Source of the DNA: CAJCIW01 sp963833965
GTDB lineage: Bacteria > Chlamydiota > Chlamydiia > Chlamydiales > Rhabdochlamydiaceae
Direction of reading: 5' to 3'
Assembly (NCBI GenBank): GCA_963833965.1
Contig: CAWHZZ010000001.1
Coordinates: 682,001-746,000 of the forward strand
DNA: 64,000 bases
Below, in pieces: positions 1-8,500 of the stretch. The notes beneath the pieces were generated by a model that searched no databases, was not told where the DNA came from, and was given only the letters and a program-made list of their open reading frames with translations. A program made the translations under genes and the position numbers. The number at the start of each line of letters is the position of its first letter. The first letter of the stretch is position 1.

Positions 1-672
1 TATTATACAGACTACACAACCTCTGCTGAGTTAAACAGGAAACATGCGCAATTACCCGAAGCCCAAATTATAAGTGAAAATATAGTCGATATTGACTTTA
101 TTTGGTCGCCAGGCTCCGTTCTATCGAATTGTGTGAAGAAACGAAAGTTTGATTATGCGATCGCTTCTCATGTCATTGAACATGTACCAAACGTCGTTGG
201 ATGGGTATCTCAAATATTAGATGTATTAAATGTCGGAGGGGTTTTATCCCTCGCAGTTCCTGATAAACGATATACATTCGATGCATATCGTCAAAATACA
301 TCTTTAAGCGAATTCATCGACCACTGGGTACGAGGTGATTCCATCCCTAGTCCCGGCCAAATATTCGATATGTTGAGCCTATCAATCGATGATCCTTCAA
401 ATGTTATGCCGGCTGAAGAAGGAATACCTTTTGAAACTTTGCATCGGAATTATAGTGACCATGAGGCTCTTGAATTTGCTTTGCATTCCTTTAAGACTGG
501 ACATTATCTTGACATCCATTGTTCAGTGTTTACACCTCAATCATTTGAAAAACTTTTCCTACAACTCAAAGAAATGGGCATACTGAATATAGAAGTATCC
601 AAACCAATCTGCTTAGGCCATGAATTTTTCATTAGGTTAATAAAATTGGGGGACCCGACGATTCGTCATTGA
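1..672 (+). CDS. Class I SAM-dependent methyltransferase, 5' end outside window
   Basis: The frame is open from base 1 to the TGA at 670-672, so the gene starts upstream of the window; an internal GTG at 133 is not the likely start. The visible 223 residues contain the pattern FDYAIASHVIEHVPN followed by a Leu/Val strand and a GG turn (NVGGVLSLAVPD), which is the usual motif of small-molecule or sugar methyltransferases of the Methyltransf_11/23 type. The SAM-binding GxGxG loop would lie in the missing part. The substrate cannot be told. Enzymes of this kind often accompany glycosyltransferases, but the preceding genes are not visible. It is followed directly by a tandem repeat array. Confidence 0.7.
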   Translation, partial: YYTDYTTSAELNRKHAQLPEAQIISENIVDIDFIWSPGSVLSNCVKKRKFDYAIASHVIEHVPNVVGWVSQILDVLNVGGVLSLAVPDKRYTFDAYRQNTSLSEFIDHWVRGDSIPSPGQIFDMLSLSIDDPSNVMPAEEGIPFETLHRNYSDHEALEFALHSFKTGHYLDIHCSVFTPQSFEKLFLQLKEMGILNIEVSKPICLGHEFFIRLIKLGDPTIRH

Positions 673-702
673 GTATGGTGAGTACTGATTCACCTTCAAA
701 AG

Positions 703-1240
703 CCGGTTCGCAGCGCAAGGCTGCTTCACTTCGAGTCTCAGACGCAGAGCGGGGATTTTCTTTGGGGGTGGCTCCTCTTTCGCAAATCAAATGCCCTTCA
801 GGGCATTCTGATTGTCTTCAAGAGCGTTCCGGTTCGCAGCGCAAGGCTGCTTCACTTCGAGTCTCAGACGCAGAGCGGGGATTTTCTTTGGGGTGGCTCC
901 TCTTTCGCAAATCAAATGCCCTTCAGGGCATTCTGATTGTCTTCAAGAGCGTTCCGGTTCGCAGCGCAAGGCTGCTTCACTTCGAGTCTCAGACGCAGAG
1001 CGGGGATTTTCTTTGGGGGTGGCTCCTCTTTCGCAAATCAAATGCCCTTCAGGGCATTCTGATTGTCTTCAAGAGCGTTCCGGTTCGCAGCGCAAGGCTG
1101 CTTCACTTCGAGTCTCAGACGCAGAGCGGGGATTTTCTTTGGGGGTGGCTCCTCTTTCGCAAATCAAATGCCCTTCAGGGCATTCTGATTGTCTTCAAGA
1201 GCGTTCCGGTTCGCAGCGCAAGGCTGCTTCACTTCGAGTC
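703..1240. repeat. Tandem array: four 126-bp units plus a 35-bp partial fifth
   Basis: Units begin with CCGGTTCGCAGCGCAAGG at 703, 829, 954, 1080 and 1206. Spacings are 126, 125, 126 and 126 bp; the 125-bp unit lacks one G in a run of five. Units are otherwise nearly identical, so the array is young or homogenised. Each full unit holds a perfect 7-bp hairpin with a TTCA loop (AATGCCC/GGGCATT; first copy 790-807). Because 126 is a multiple of three, reading frames run through the array, but they show no protein-like conservation and I treat them as spurious. No gene is seen between 673 and 1319. Confidence 0.92.
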
Positions 1241-1245
1241 CATAC

Positions 1246-1266
1246 GTGAGCCACACCGTGGCTCAC
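1246..1266. repeat. Perfect hairpin between the tandem array and the tRNA-Lys terminator
   Basis: A 9-bp perfect inverted repeat GTGAGCCAC / GTGGCTCAC with a 3-nt loop follows the last partial array unit. No T tract follows on either strand, so it is not a standard terminator by itself. It abuts a second, wider inverted repeat (1267-1279 with 1317-1329) that encloses the tRNA-Lys terminator. Confidence 0.7.
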
Positions 1267-1280
1267 TCAAGTCTCAATCC

Positions 1281-1310
1281 AAAAAAAAAGCCCAGCCGGG
1301 AGGCTGGGCT
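1281..1310 (-). terminator. Rho-independent terminator of the tRNA-Lys transcript
   Basis: On the minus strand a perfect 9-bp stem (AGCCCAGCC / GGCTGGGCT, 4-nt loop) is followed by nine T residues. It starts 10 nt past the tRNA-Lys 3' end and is the best terminator seen in the window. It would end transcripts coming from tRNA-Glu and possibly from the frr operon. Confidence 0.88.
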
Positions 1311-1319
1311 ATTTTTGAT

Positions 1320-1392
1320 TGAGACTTGATGGACTCGAACCATCGACCCTCTCATTAAAAGTGAGATGCTCTACCGACTGAGCTAAAGTCTC
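1320..1392 (-). tRNA. tRNA-Lys (anticodon TTT)
   Basis: The minus strand folds as a 73-nt cloverleaf: acceptor GAGACTT/AAGTCTC with discriminator A, D-loop AGCTCAGTCGGTAGAGC, anticodon stem TCTCA/TGAGA around loop CTTTTAA (anticodon TTT), and T-loop GGTTCGAGTCC. CCA is not encoded. It lies 38 nt downstream of tRNA-Glu and is probably co-transcribed with it; a strong terminator follows. The terminal 9 nt of the gene (1321-1329) fall inside a 13-bp inverted-repeat arm whose mate is at 1267-1279. Confidence 0.95.
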
Positions 1393-1430
1393 GGAAAGTA
1401 AATGTTTTTACAAAAAACACTTACTGAATT

Positions 1431-1505
1431 TGACCCCAAGGGGATTCGAACCCCTGTTATCAGAATGAAAATCTGGTGTCCTAGGCCAGGCTAGACGATG
1501 GGGCC
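1431..1505 (-). tRNA. tRNA-Glu (anticodon TTC)
   Basis: A 75-nt cloverleaf on the minus strand: acceptor GGCCCCA/TGGGGTC with one G-T pair and discriminator A, anticodon stem CCAGA/TCTGA around loop TTTTCAT (anticodon TTC), and T-arm GGGGTTCGAATCCCC. CCA is not encoded. It lies 55 nt downstream of the frr stop on the same strand and 38 nt upstream of tRNA-Lys, so the two tRNAs form a pair that may be read from the frr operon or from a promoter in the short gap. Confidence 0.95.
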
Positions 1506-1560
1506 TTAATTCTTAAAAAAGACACATTATTCTATTCAGCCCTTTTGTTTTTATCAAGGG

Positions 1561-2115
1561 CTAAACCGTCATGATCTCCTTTTCTTTGGCCGTAAAAAGG
1601 TCATCGACTTCCTTGCAAAACTTATCCGTAAGGTCTTGAATACCTTTTTCTTCTTTTTTCATCACGTCTTCTGTGATCAAGCCATCGGCTTTTTGTTTGC
1701 GGACAAGCTCGTTGTTCTTACGACGGATGTCGCGGAGGGCGATTTTTGAGTCTTCCGCTTTTTGTTTGCCTTGTTTGACGATCTGTTTGCGCATCGCTTC
1801 GTCCATCGGAGGGACGTTGATCCGGATGACTTGCCCTTCCACAACTGGCTGAAGATTTAAATTCGCTTTTTCGATGCCTTTTGCGATCGCTCCGGAGGTC
1901 TGGGGATCAAAGGGGCTGATGAGAATTTGCCGGGGCTCGGGAACTGTGACGTTGGCGAGCTCCTTGATGCGCATCTGCGTTCCGTATGCCTCGACGATGA
2001 CTCCGTCGAGCATTGCCGGGTTGGCGCGATTGGAGCGCAAATTTTTCAGCTCTGTTTTAAAATGATCGAGCGCGGCTTGCATTTTCGCTTTTGTTTGTTC
2101 GGTTGCACTAGTCAT
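1561..2115 (-). CDS. frr: Ribosome recycling factor
   Basis: A 184-aa protein of normal RRF length. RRF with EF-G splits the post-termination ribosome in the cytoplasm. Seen: the N-terminal helix with LKNLRSNRANPAML (family pattern RtGRA.p.lL), the domain II start VEAYGTQMRIKELANVTVPEPR, the NVPPMDEAMRKQIVK segment, and the C-terminal KKEEKGIQDLTDKF helix. It is the last gene of the minus-strand order rpsB-tsf-pyrH-frr and starts 2 nt after the pyrH stop. The same order is known from C. trachomatis (CT680 to CT677). Nothing unusual was seen. Confidence 0.97.
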   Translation of the reverse strand: MTSATEQTKAKMQAALDHFKTELKNLRSNRANPAMLDGVIVEAYGTQMRIKELANVTVPEPRQILISPFDPQTSGAIAKGIEKANLNLQPVVEGQVIRINVPPMDEAMRKQIVKQGKQKAEDSKIALRDIRRKNNELVRKQKADGLITEDVMKKEEKGIQDLTDKFCKEVDDLFTAKEKEIMTV

Positions 2116-2117
2116 TG

Positions 2118-2843
2118 CTATCCTCCCATGACAAGCGAGCCTTTTGGCTGTCCGCAGACAGCTTTCAGCATCGCTCCCTGTTCAAATAAATTAAACACAC
2201 AAATTGGTATCTGGCTTTCGCGGCAGAGCGCGATTGCGGTGGCGTCCATCACATTCAATTTTTTCGCAAGGACATCGGAATAAGTGAGGCGGTCGAATTT
2301 TTGCGCCTTTGGGTTCTTTTTTGGATCGTCGCTGAAAATGCCGTCGACTTTTGTCGCTTTGAGCAGAATTTCCGCTTGGATTTCGCTGGCGCGCAGAGCA
2401 GCGGCGGAATCGGTCGTAAAGTAGGGATTGCCGGTTCCCCCGACAAAGATGACGATCGTCCCCTTTTGCAGCGAATGCAGCGCATGGCCCCAATGAAACG
2501 GCTCGACGATTGAGTCGGTGTTCAGTGCGCTCATCACGCGGCTTTCGATTCCGAGGCTGGCCAACGTCTGCTGCAGGACGAGGCCGTTGATCGTTGTCGC
2601 AAGCATTCCGATGTGATCGGCAGGCGTTCGGGCGAACCCGAAACTGGCGGCTTGGCTGCCCCGGAAAATATTTCCGCCGCCGACCACAATCCCCATTTGA
2701 ACACCGAGCGCGTGGACCTCTTTGATCGCTTGAGCTATCTGTTGGCAGGCTTCACGGTCGACGCCAAATTTTTGCTCACCCATAAGCGCTTCCCCTGAAA
2801 GTTTCAACAGGACTCTCTTATAGGCGGCTTGAGAGGAGGGCAC
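2118..2843 (-). CDS. pyrH: UMP kinase (uridylate kinase)
   Basis: A 241-aa protein of the amino acid kinase fold that phosphorylates UMP to UDP in pyrimidine nucleotide synthesis. Seen: RVLLKLSGEALMG at the N terminus (phosphate-binding Lys and GEA loop), VVGGGNIFRG near residues 54-63, the TDSAAALRASEIQAE segment, LLKATKVDGIFSDDPKKNP, and MDATAIALCRE. The start is a GTG at 2843, chosen because a perfect AGGAGG site sits about 9 nt upstream, overlapping the end of tsf. The tsf stop is 5 nt upstream of this start, so translation is probably coupled. It lies in the ribosomal operon between tsf and frr. Confidence 0.97.
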   Translation of the reverse strand: MPSSQAAYKRVLLKLSGEALMGEQKFGVDREACQQIAQAIKEVHALGVQMGIVVGGGNIFRGSQAASFGFARTPADHIGMLATTINGLVLQQTLASLGIESRVMSALNTDSIVEPFHWGHALHSLQKGTIVIFVGGTGNPYFTTDSAAALRASEIQAEILLKATKVDGIFSDDPKKNPKAQKFDRLTYSDVLAKKLNVMDATAIALCRESQIPICVFNLFEQGAMLKAVCGQPKGSLVMGG

Positions 2844-2848
2844 GTGGA

Positions 2849-3700
2849 CTATCCTCCTACTTTCCAGCGGTGATAGGCCTTAATGCCGACCTGTTTGCCC
2901 AATCGTTTGCTTTCTTTTTCAAGAAGCTGTGCGATGGTCAGCGTACTGTCTTTCACATATTTTTGGCAGACGAGGCAAACCTCATCGCAAAAAGCCTTGA
3001 CCTTTCCTTCGACGATCTTGTCAACGATGCTTTCCGGTTTTCCTTTCACTTGGCTGCGGGCAATTTCTTCCTCTTTGGCCCGCACTTCAGCTGGAACGTC
3101 TTCCGGGCGAAGATACTCTGGAGATTCCGCAGCGACGTGCATGGCAATATCGCGAGCAAGCGCTTCATCACCAGCACCTCCTGTCAATAAAACGGCGACG
3201 ACGATTTTCCCGCCCATGTGGGAATAAAGTCCAACGGAGATGTCGGAGCTCTTCGGAAAGACGGCAAGGCGTTTCACTTGAATGTTCTCACCCAAACTTT
3301 GCACGACGAGGGAGCGGTATTGCTCAAGCGTGATCGATTTGTCTTTTGGATTTGGCCTTTTCATCAAGGCGTCAATAGAGGATGCCGCTGAATCAGCGGC
3401 TTCTTGGGCAAGATCTTTCAAGAAATGCTTGAACTTTTCATTCTGCGTCACGAAATCGGTCTCGCAATTCACTTCGACGAGAGCGACTGTTTCTTTTCCT
3501 TCTGCAGCGCCGATCAGCCCTTCATTAGTCTCGCGCCCTTCTTTCTTAACGGCGGAGGCCATGCCTGTTTTGCGGAGAATGTCAATGGCTTTGTTCATGT
3601 CGCCGCCAGCTTGCTCAAGCGCTTCTTTGCACTTTCCCATGCTCACTCCGCTGCGGTCGCGGAGCTCTTTGACCATTTCTGGTGTGACTTTTCCGCTCAT
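2849..3700 (-). CDS. tsf: Elongation factor Ts
   Basis: A 283-aa guanine exchange factor for EF-Tu. Seen: the N-terminal UBA-like domain (VKELRDRSGVSMGKCKEAL, residues 10-28), KAIDILRKTGMASA, the EF-Tu-contacting core (LVEVNCETDFVTQNEKF, about residues 73-89), and an expected second half including IAMHVAAESPEYL. The ATG overlaps the last four bases of rpsB (ATGA type), a sign of translational coupling. Length and motifs are normal for bacterial EF-Ts. It is second in the rpsB-tsf-pyrH-frr operon. Confidence 0.97.
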   Translation of the reverse strand: MSGKVTPEMVKELRDRSGVSMGKCKEALEQAGGDMNKAIDILRKTGMASAVKKEGRETNEGLIGAAEGKETVALVEVNCETDFVTQNEKFKHFLKDLAQEAADSAASSIDALMKRPNPKDKSITLEQYRSLVVQSLGENIQVKRLAVFPKSSDISVGLYSHMGGKIVVAVLLTGGAGDEALARDIAMHVAAESPEYLRPEDVPAEVRAKEEEIARSQVKGKPESIVDKIVEGKVKAFCDEVCLVCQKYVKDSTLTIAQLLEKESKRLGKQVGIKAYHRWKVGG

Positions 3701-4503
3701 AGCTTCTCTCCTTCGCGATCTTCTTTGTCTTTGATCTCAAATTCGAATTCCTCGGTCTCTTCTTGCTCTTCTCCCTCTCCTTGCTCTCGTTCATCGCCTT
3801 TGGCGACGCCGACGTTGAGCTCATTTTTGCGATCGATAATCGCTTGCATGAGAGCTTGAAGGATGAGTTTGATGCTTTTTAAGGCATCATCATTGCATGC
3901 GATGACGTAGTCGATCGGATCGGGGTTGCAATTGGTGTCGACAAGAGCCATGACCGGAATGCCAAGTTTTTTCGCTTCGGCGACAGCGATGTGCTCGCAG
4001 CTCGGATCGACGACAATTAACAGGCCTGGCGGTTTTCTCATCGCGCGAATGCCGGAAAGGTTGCGGTCGAGTTTTGTCTGCTCTTTGCCGAGCACGGAGA
4101 GCTCTTTCTTAGTGATCCCTTCTCCGCCGGACGCGATTTTCTTTTCGATGCGCTCTAGTGTTTTAACCGACTGACGAATCGTTTGCAGATTTGTCAAAGT
4201 TCCGCCGAGCCAGCGCTCGGAAATGTAAAATTCGCCGCACTCTTCGGCGCACTCTCTGACGACGGTCTTCGCTTGCTTCTTTGTCCCCACGAAGAGAATC
4301 GATTTGCGTTTGGAGACCATCTCTTTGACCACTTGGACCGCATTGCGGATCTGCTGCATGGTCTTCGCAAGATCGATGATATAAATTCCATTGCGTTCCT
4401 CGAAAATGAAACGCTTCATTTTCGGGTTCCAACGGTGTCTTTGGTGCCCAAAATGCGCACCGCTTTCCAATAAGTCCTTAATTGTTACTTCTGTCTGTGC
4501 CAA
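3697..4503 (-). CDS. rpsB: 30S ribosomal protein S2 with an acidic C-terminal tail
   Basis: A 268-aa S2 protein of the small ribosomal subunit. Seen: IKDLLESGAHFGHQRHRWNPKM at the N terminus, FVGTKKQAKTVVRECAEE, the YISERWLGGTLTNLQTI block, and PVMALVDTNCNPDPIDYVIACNDDA. About 30 C-terminal residues are made almost only of E, D, K, R, Q, G and F, an acidic tail beyond the compact S2 fold. A weak AAGG site lies 6-9 nt before the ATG. It is the first gene of the operon, with a plausible promoter at 4564-4593, and overlaps tsf by 4 nt. Confidence 0.96.
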   Translation of the reverse strand: MAQTEVTIKDLLESGAHFGHQRHRWNPKMKRFIFEERNGIYIIDLAKTMQQIRNAVQVVKEMVSKRKSILFVGTKKQAKTVVRECAEECGEFYISERWLGGTLTNLQTIRQSVKTLERIEKKIASGGEGITKKELSVLGKEQTKLDRNLSGIRAMRKPPGLLIVVDPSCEHIAVAEAKKLGIPVMALVDTNCNPDPIDYVIACNDDALKSIKLILQALMQAIIDRKNELNVGVAKGDEREQGEGEEQEETEEFEFEIKDKEDREGEKL

Positions 4504-4563
4504 GCCTTGTCCCTTTATGTTTTGACGACGGCATCTCTCTTTAGTGGAGAAATTTCAGTCTTG

Positions 4564-4593
4564 GTTATAAATGTTTATATAGATCCCGCCCAA
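4564..4593 (-). promoter_or_regulatory. Candidate sigma-70-type promoter of the rpsB operon
   Basis: On the minus strand TTGGGC (4588-4593) and TATAAC (4564-4569) are 18 nt apart, and the A/T-rich stretch TATATAAAC lies in the spacer. The -10 box ends about 60 nt upstream of the rpsB ATG and lies just downstream of tRNA-Gly. Both boxes deviate from consensus, so this is a weak inference from spacing and location. Confidence 0.35.
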
Positions 4594-4604
4594 AATAGCG
4601 AGAA

Positions 4605-4675
4605 AGCGCCTGATCAGAATCGAACTGACACAAGTAGCTTGGAAGGCTACGGTTCTACCATTGAACTACAGGCGC
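4605..4675 (-). tRNA. tRNA-Gly (anticodon TCC)
   Basis: A 71-nt cloverleaf on the minus strand: acceptor GCGCCTG/CAGGCGC with discriminator T, the short D-loop typical of tRNA-Gly (AGTTCAATGGTAGAAC), anticodon loop CTTCCAA (anticodon TCC), and T-arm containing GTTCGATTC. CCA is not encoded. It lies about 100 nt upstream of rpsB on the same strand. Confidence 0.95.
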
Positions 4676-4761
4676 ATAAAAACTCAGTTCATTTTTAACA
4701 AACGCTGCATTTTTTTCCAAGGAGCGTTTAAATTAAAGAAATTATTTTATATATTCGACGT

Positions 4762-4793
4762 AAAAAACCGCCAAAACAGGTTTTTTGGCGGTT
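4762..4793 (-). terminator. Rho-independent terminator downstream of the 196-aa gene
   Basis: On the minus strand an 11-bp perfect stem (AACCGCCAAAA / TTTTGGCGGTT) is followed by a run of T. It begins 7 nt past the stop of the hypothetical gene at 4800-5390 and separates that gene from tRNA-Gly. Confidence 0.85.
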
Positions 4794-4799
4794 CGGTTA

Positions 4800-5390
4800 T
4801 TAGGGTTGTTTAGCTTCCCAAAGGCACGTGTCTATGGCTTGCGCTACTTGAGGGTGCTTCGAGTACCAATGGATCATGTAATCGCCATACTTAAGGCCCA
4901 TTCCTTGATCATTTTTGCAGTTGGCTTCCCAGATATGCCATTTGATGTGGTTTTGAGTATCGATCGGGAGCTGTCCAAAACAAGTCTCCACAGTTCGCTT
5001 CGTTGCTTGGGTGGAGTTTTGGACCAACTTGAACGCTTCAAGTCTGACAATGGGATTTTTAATATGGAATAATTTTTCCAAACACTCTTGTTTTGCGGTA
5101 TTATTGATCTCATTCAAATGGTCTTGAATGAAGGAATAGCGCTCTTGATCAGCGCTCAATTTCTGTTCAGAACCAAAGAGAGAGTTAAAAAGCGCGCTCA
5201 AGGCATGAAATGGGTAAAAGAGAGCGGACAACACCTTCTCCATAAGCCCTTTGCTCTCTTCCCGGCTGCTTGTGATCGAGTCTCTAACCGAAGCGAGGCC
5301 GGCGGTTGATGTTGTGGTGATTGTCATATGGGTCCCATTTGGAACCTCTGAGGCATGCACTCTCGTCGTGCTTGTTGATGTAACAGACAT
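4800..5390 (-). CDS. Hypothetical protein, Ser/Thr-rich N terminus, at the ompA position
   Basis: A 196-aa protein that I do not recognise. The first 35 residues are very rich in Ser and Thr with no Sec signal peptide, as seen in many type III-secreted chlamydial proteins (inference only). Residues about 50-68 form a hydrophobic helix (VLSALFYPFHALSALFNSLF). The rest looks helical and soluble, with ALTF-free charged helices and several Trp residues near the C terminus. It sits between rpsB/tRNA-Gly and PBP2, where Chlamydiaceae have ompA (MOMP), but it is intracellular-looking, not a beta-barrel and not Cys-rich. A strong terminator follows. The upstream region (5391-5535) is A/T-rich and shared with the divergent PBP2 gene. 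Confidence 0.75.
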   Translation of the reverse strand: MSVTSTSTTRVHASEVPNGTHMTITTTSTAGLASVRDSITSSREESKGLMEKVLSALFYPFHALSALFNSLFGSEQKLSADQERYSFIQDHLNEINNTAKQECLEKLFHIKNPIVRLEAFKLVQNSTQATKRTVETCFGQLPIDTQNHIKWHIWEANCKNDQGMGLKYGDYMIHWYSKHPQVAQAIDTCLWEAKQP

Positions 5391-5535
5391 AATACTTAAC
5401 CTTTATTTTAAAAAAAGCAAAATGAATATAAACAAAATGATTCAAGCACATCAATGGTTAATAATATTTTAAACAAATAAATAATTCAAAATCTTTGGCG
5501 TTTACTATAAAGGAGATTTTTTTGATCATGTCGTC

Positions 5536-8500
5536 ATGGACTACACAATTCCCCAGAAGGCCAATCGGGTCTTGAATATCATCATCTTAGGGCTGCTTCT
5601 GATTTTGGTGCGGGTCTGGTACCTGTCGATCATTCAGCATGAGGAGCATGCGGAAAAAGCCCGCCGACCAATGCGGCGCACCATCATCGAAAAAGTCGAG
5701 CGGGCAACCGTCCGCGATAGATTCAATATTCCCCTTGCTCTCAACAAAATCCAGTACAATGCCGCCATCTGCTATGCGGACATCCGCCAAATCCCCACCG
5801 CTAGGTGGAAAAAGAATGCGGAAGGCAGGCGCGTCCGCATCGCCGTCAGATCGGACTATATTAAAAATCTATCTGAACTTCTCGCGAGCGAGCTGCAGAT
5901 GGACGCGCAGGGAATTGAAGACACCATTCACGGAAAGGCTTCCCTTTTCCCGCACACGCCGTTCATTTTAAAAGAAGATTTAACGGAAGAGGAATACTAC
6001 CGCCTCAAAATGCTCGAAAAGGATTGGGCGGGGATCGTCACCGAGAAAGGCTCCAAACGCGACTATCCCCTCGGAAAAATCGGGTCCGACATCATCGGCT
6101 ACATGGGGGCGATCAGCTCGAAAGAATATTACTCGATCGCAGAAGAGCTCAAAGCCCTCCAAGATTATCTCGCCAAGCGGGAATCTGGCGAGGTCGCCGT
6201 GCTGCCGAAAGGGTTTGACAATCCCCTCGAAGTGAGGGAAAGATGGAAGGCATTGCAAGAAAAAGCGTACCGGATCAATGACCTCGTCGGCAAGGCGGGG
6301 GTCGAGGGAGCATTTGACTCCGACTTGCGAGGCTATGCTGGGAAAAAAACGTATGAAGTGAATACCAAAGGCAATTTTTTACGCGAGCTGCCCGGTGGAC
6401 GCAAAGGAGTATCCGGACAGCGACTGTTGCTGTCGGTCTCTTCCGAGCTTCAAGAATTTGCCGAACAGCTCCTCGCTCAAAATGAAACGGTCCGCGAGTC
6501 GCGCAATCCAGAAGGAACACCCAACTTGAGCACCCCATGGATCAAAGGAGGCGCCATCGTCGCCCTCGATCCAAAAACCGGAGAGGTATTGACTTTGGCC
6601 TCTTACCCTCGCATCGATCCCAATGATTTTATTCCATCGAGAATTCCGGAAATCAGAGAGCAAAAGCAAGCGCGCATCCGAAGGTGGCTTGAGAATGAGG
6701 CATACATCGGAGAAATCTGGGATGGCAAAAGGCCCCTCGAGCGCGAGCGGTATGACGAAAATACTCATTCTTTTTACGAAGAGAGTGTGGAACTTGCCTT
6801 GGACAAATACCTTGAGACCATTCTGCCTCAGAATAGCGATCTTTTCCATGCAATGCAAAAAATCACAACCGTTGGCCAAGCTCTTTTGTTTCAGGAAGCA
6901 TTGGAAAATTTACTGTTGCTCTCAGGACAGTCCCAAATGAAAACATTGATCGAAGCTCTTTACCCCGCCGAGCCACATATCGCTTCAAGAAATCCGATTC
7001 CCGTTGAAGAGAGAAGGAGCGTTGAACTCGCGCTAAGACAAAACAGTTCAGAAAGAAGCACAATCGATCCCATTTTGCAGAGCGTCAAACACAATGATGA
7101 CAAACTGCTCATCATCGACCTCTGCCGCCTCCTTGCGGACACAGAACAATTTTCTCCAGAGATTTTCGAGAGCGTAAGTGCCCTGTCCTTGGCTGCCTAT
7201 AGAATTCTTAACCAATCTTTCTCTATTGTGCAAGGCCACCTGCAGTCGCATGCCAGAGCTCAATTTCACAAAGAGGATTTTCAAACCTGGCGAAATGAAC
7301 ATTTTAAGCAGTACTTGAAAGCAAAGAGAAAAGAGGAAAAAGAGCAAAAGAGATACGCCAAGCCCTACACCGACTATCTCGATCAAATAGAAAAACAGCT
7401 GTTTAAGAAGTTTTGGGAAGAAAACCGGTTGCGGCTCATCCACGACTTTTTGCTCGGCTCTTCAGAAATCAGAGAAAAAGTAAAAACGCATGCAGACAAA
7501 TTGAAAGGCGCCATTGCTGCTCTTTCCACAGAGAAACAGTTGAAATTTCTTCAATCGATGCGCTCGTTTGAAGACCTTAATTTTCCTCTGTATGGCCGCT
7601 ACCGAAGCTTGCGCAACACAAAAGGCGTCCAGATGGGCAAACACCTCGCTGCGGCCTTCTATCCCCTTTCCGGATATGGTTACGGCAGATCGCAAGCTTA
7701 TCGCCAGTCCTCGCCGCAGGGTTCGGTCTTCAAACTCGTCGTCGCCTATCAAGGCCTCATGGAGCGATACCGCCATCTTCAAGAGATGCACAAAGACTTG
7801 CTCGACATCAATCCCTTAACGCTGATTGACAATATCAAATGGAACTCCAAGCCCGGCAGCAACGATCAAGTTCTCGGCTACACTCTCGACGGCCAGACGA
7901 TCACCCGTTTATACAAGGGCGGCAAGCTTCCCCGAAGCCACCCCAACATCGGCAAAATCGACATCGTCGGCGCACTCGAACAATCGAGCAACATCTACTT
8001 TTCCATTTTGGCAGCCGAGTGCATGAAAGACCCATTGAATCTCGTCGCAACCTGTAGAGACTTCAGTTTCGGCGAGAAAACAGGCATTGAGCTTCCAGGT
8101 GAAATCGCCGGTGCTCTTCCTGACGACGTCACTCTGAACAAAACAGGACTCTATTCCTTCGCCATCGGGCAGCACTCGCTCGTCGTCACCCCTCTTCAGA
8201 CAGCAATCATGATCAGCACCATCGCCAACGGAGGAAAAGTCCTCAAGCCCAAAGTGATCCAAGTCATCGCCGGCAAAGAACCGCTCCGCGAATACCGCAA
8301 TCCGTTCGAGCAGGCGCTTTTCCCATTCAAGGACCAGCTCGCCTCCATTGGCATCCACTTCCCTTTATTCTCCGCCACTCAGAGCGACAGCACTAGTCCT
8401 TATATCTGGTACAGCGCACCCGAGATCAAGCGGGAATTGCCCATGCCCAATCTCATCCGCGACCCACTCATCGAAGGAATGAACAAAGTGGTGAGCGGCG

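Noticed and set aside
703..1240. CRISPR array
   Set aside because: The whole 126-bp unit is repeated without variable spacers, and no cas genes are in the window.
669..1322. Open reading frames of 217 and 145 codons through the tandem array
   Set aside because: They only exist because the unit length is divisible by three; the two frames give repeats of the same DNA, have no ribosome-binding site and no protein-like features.
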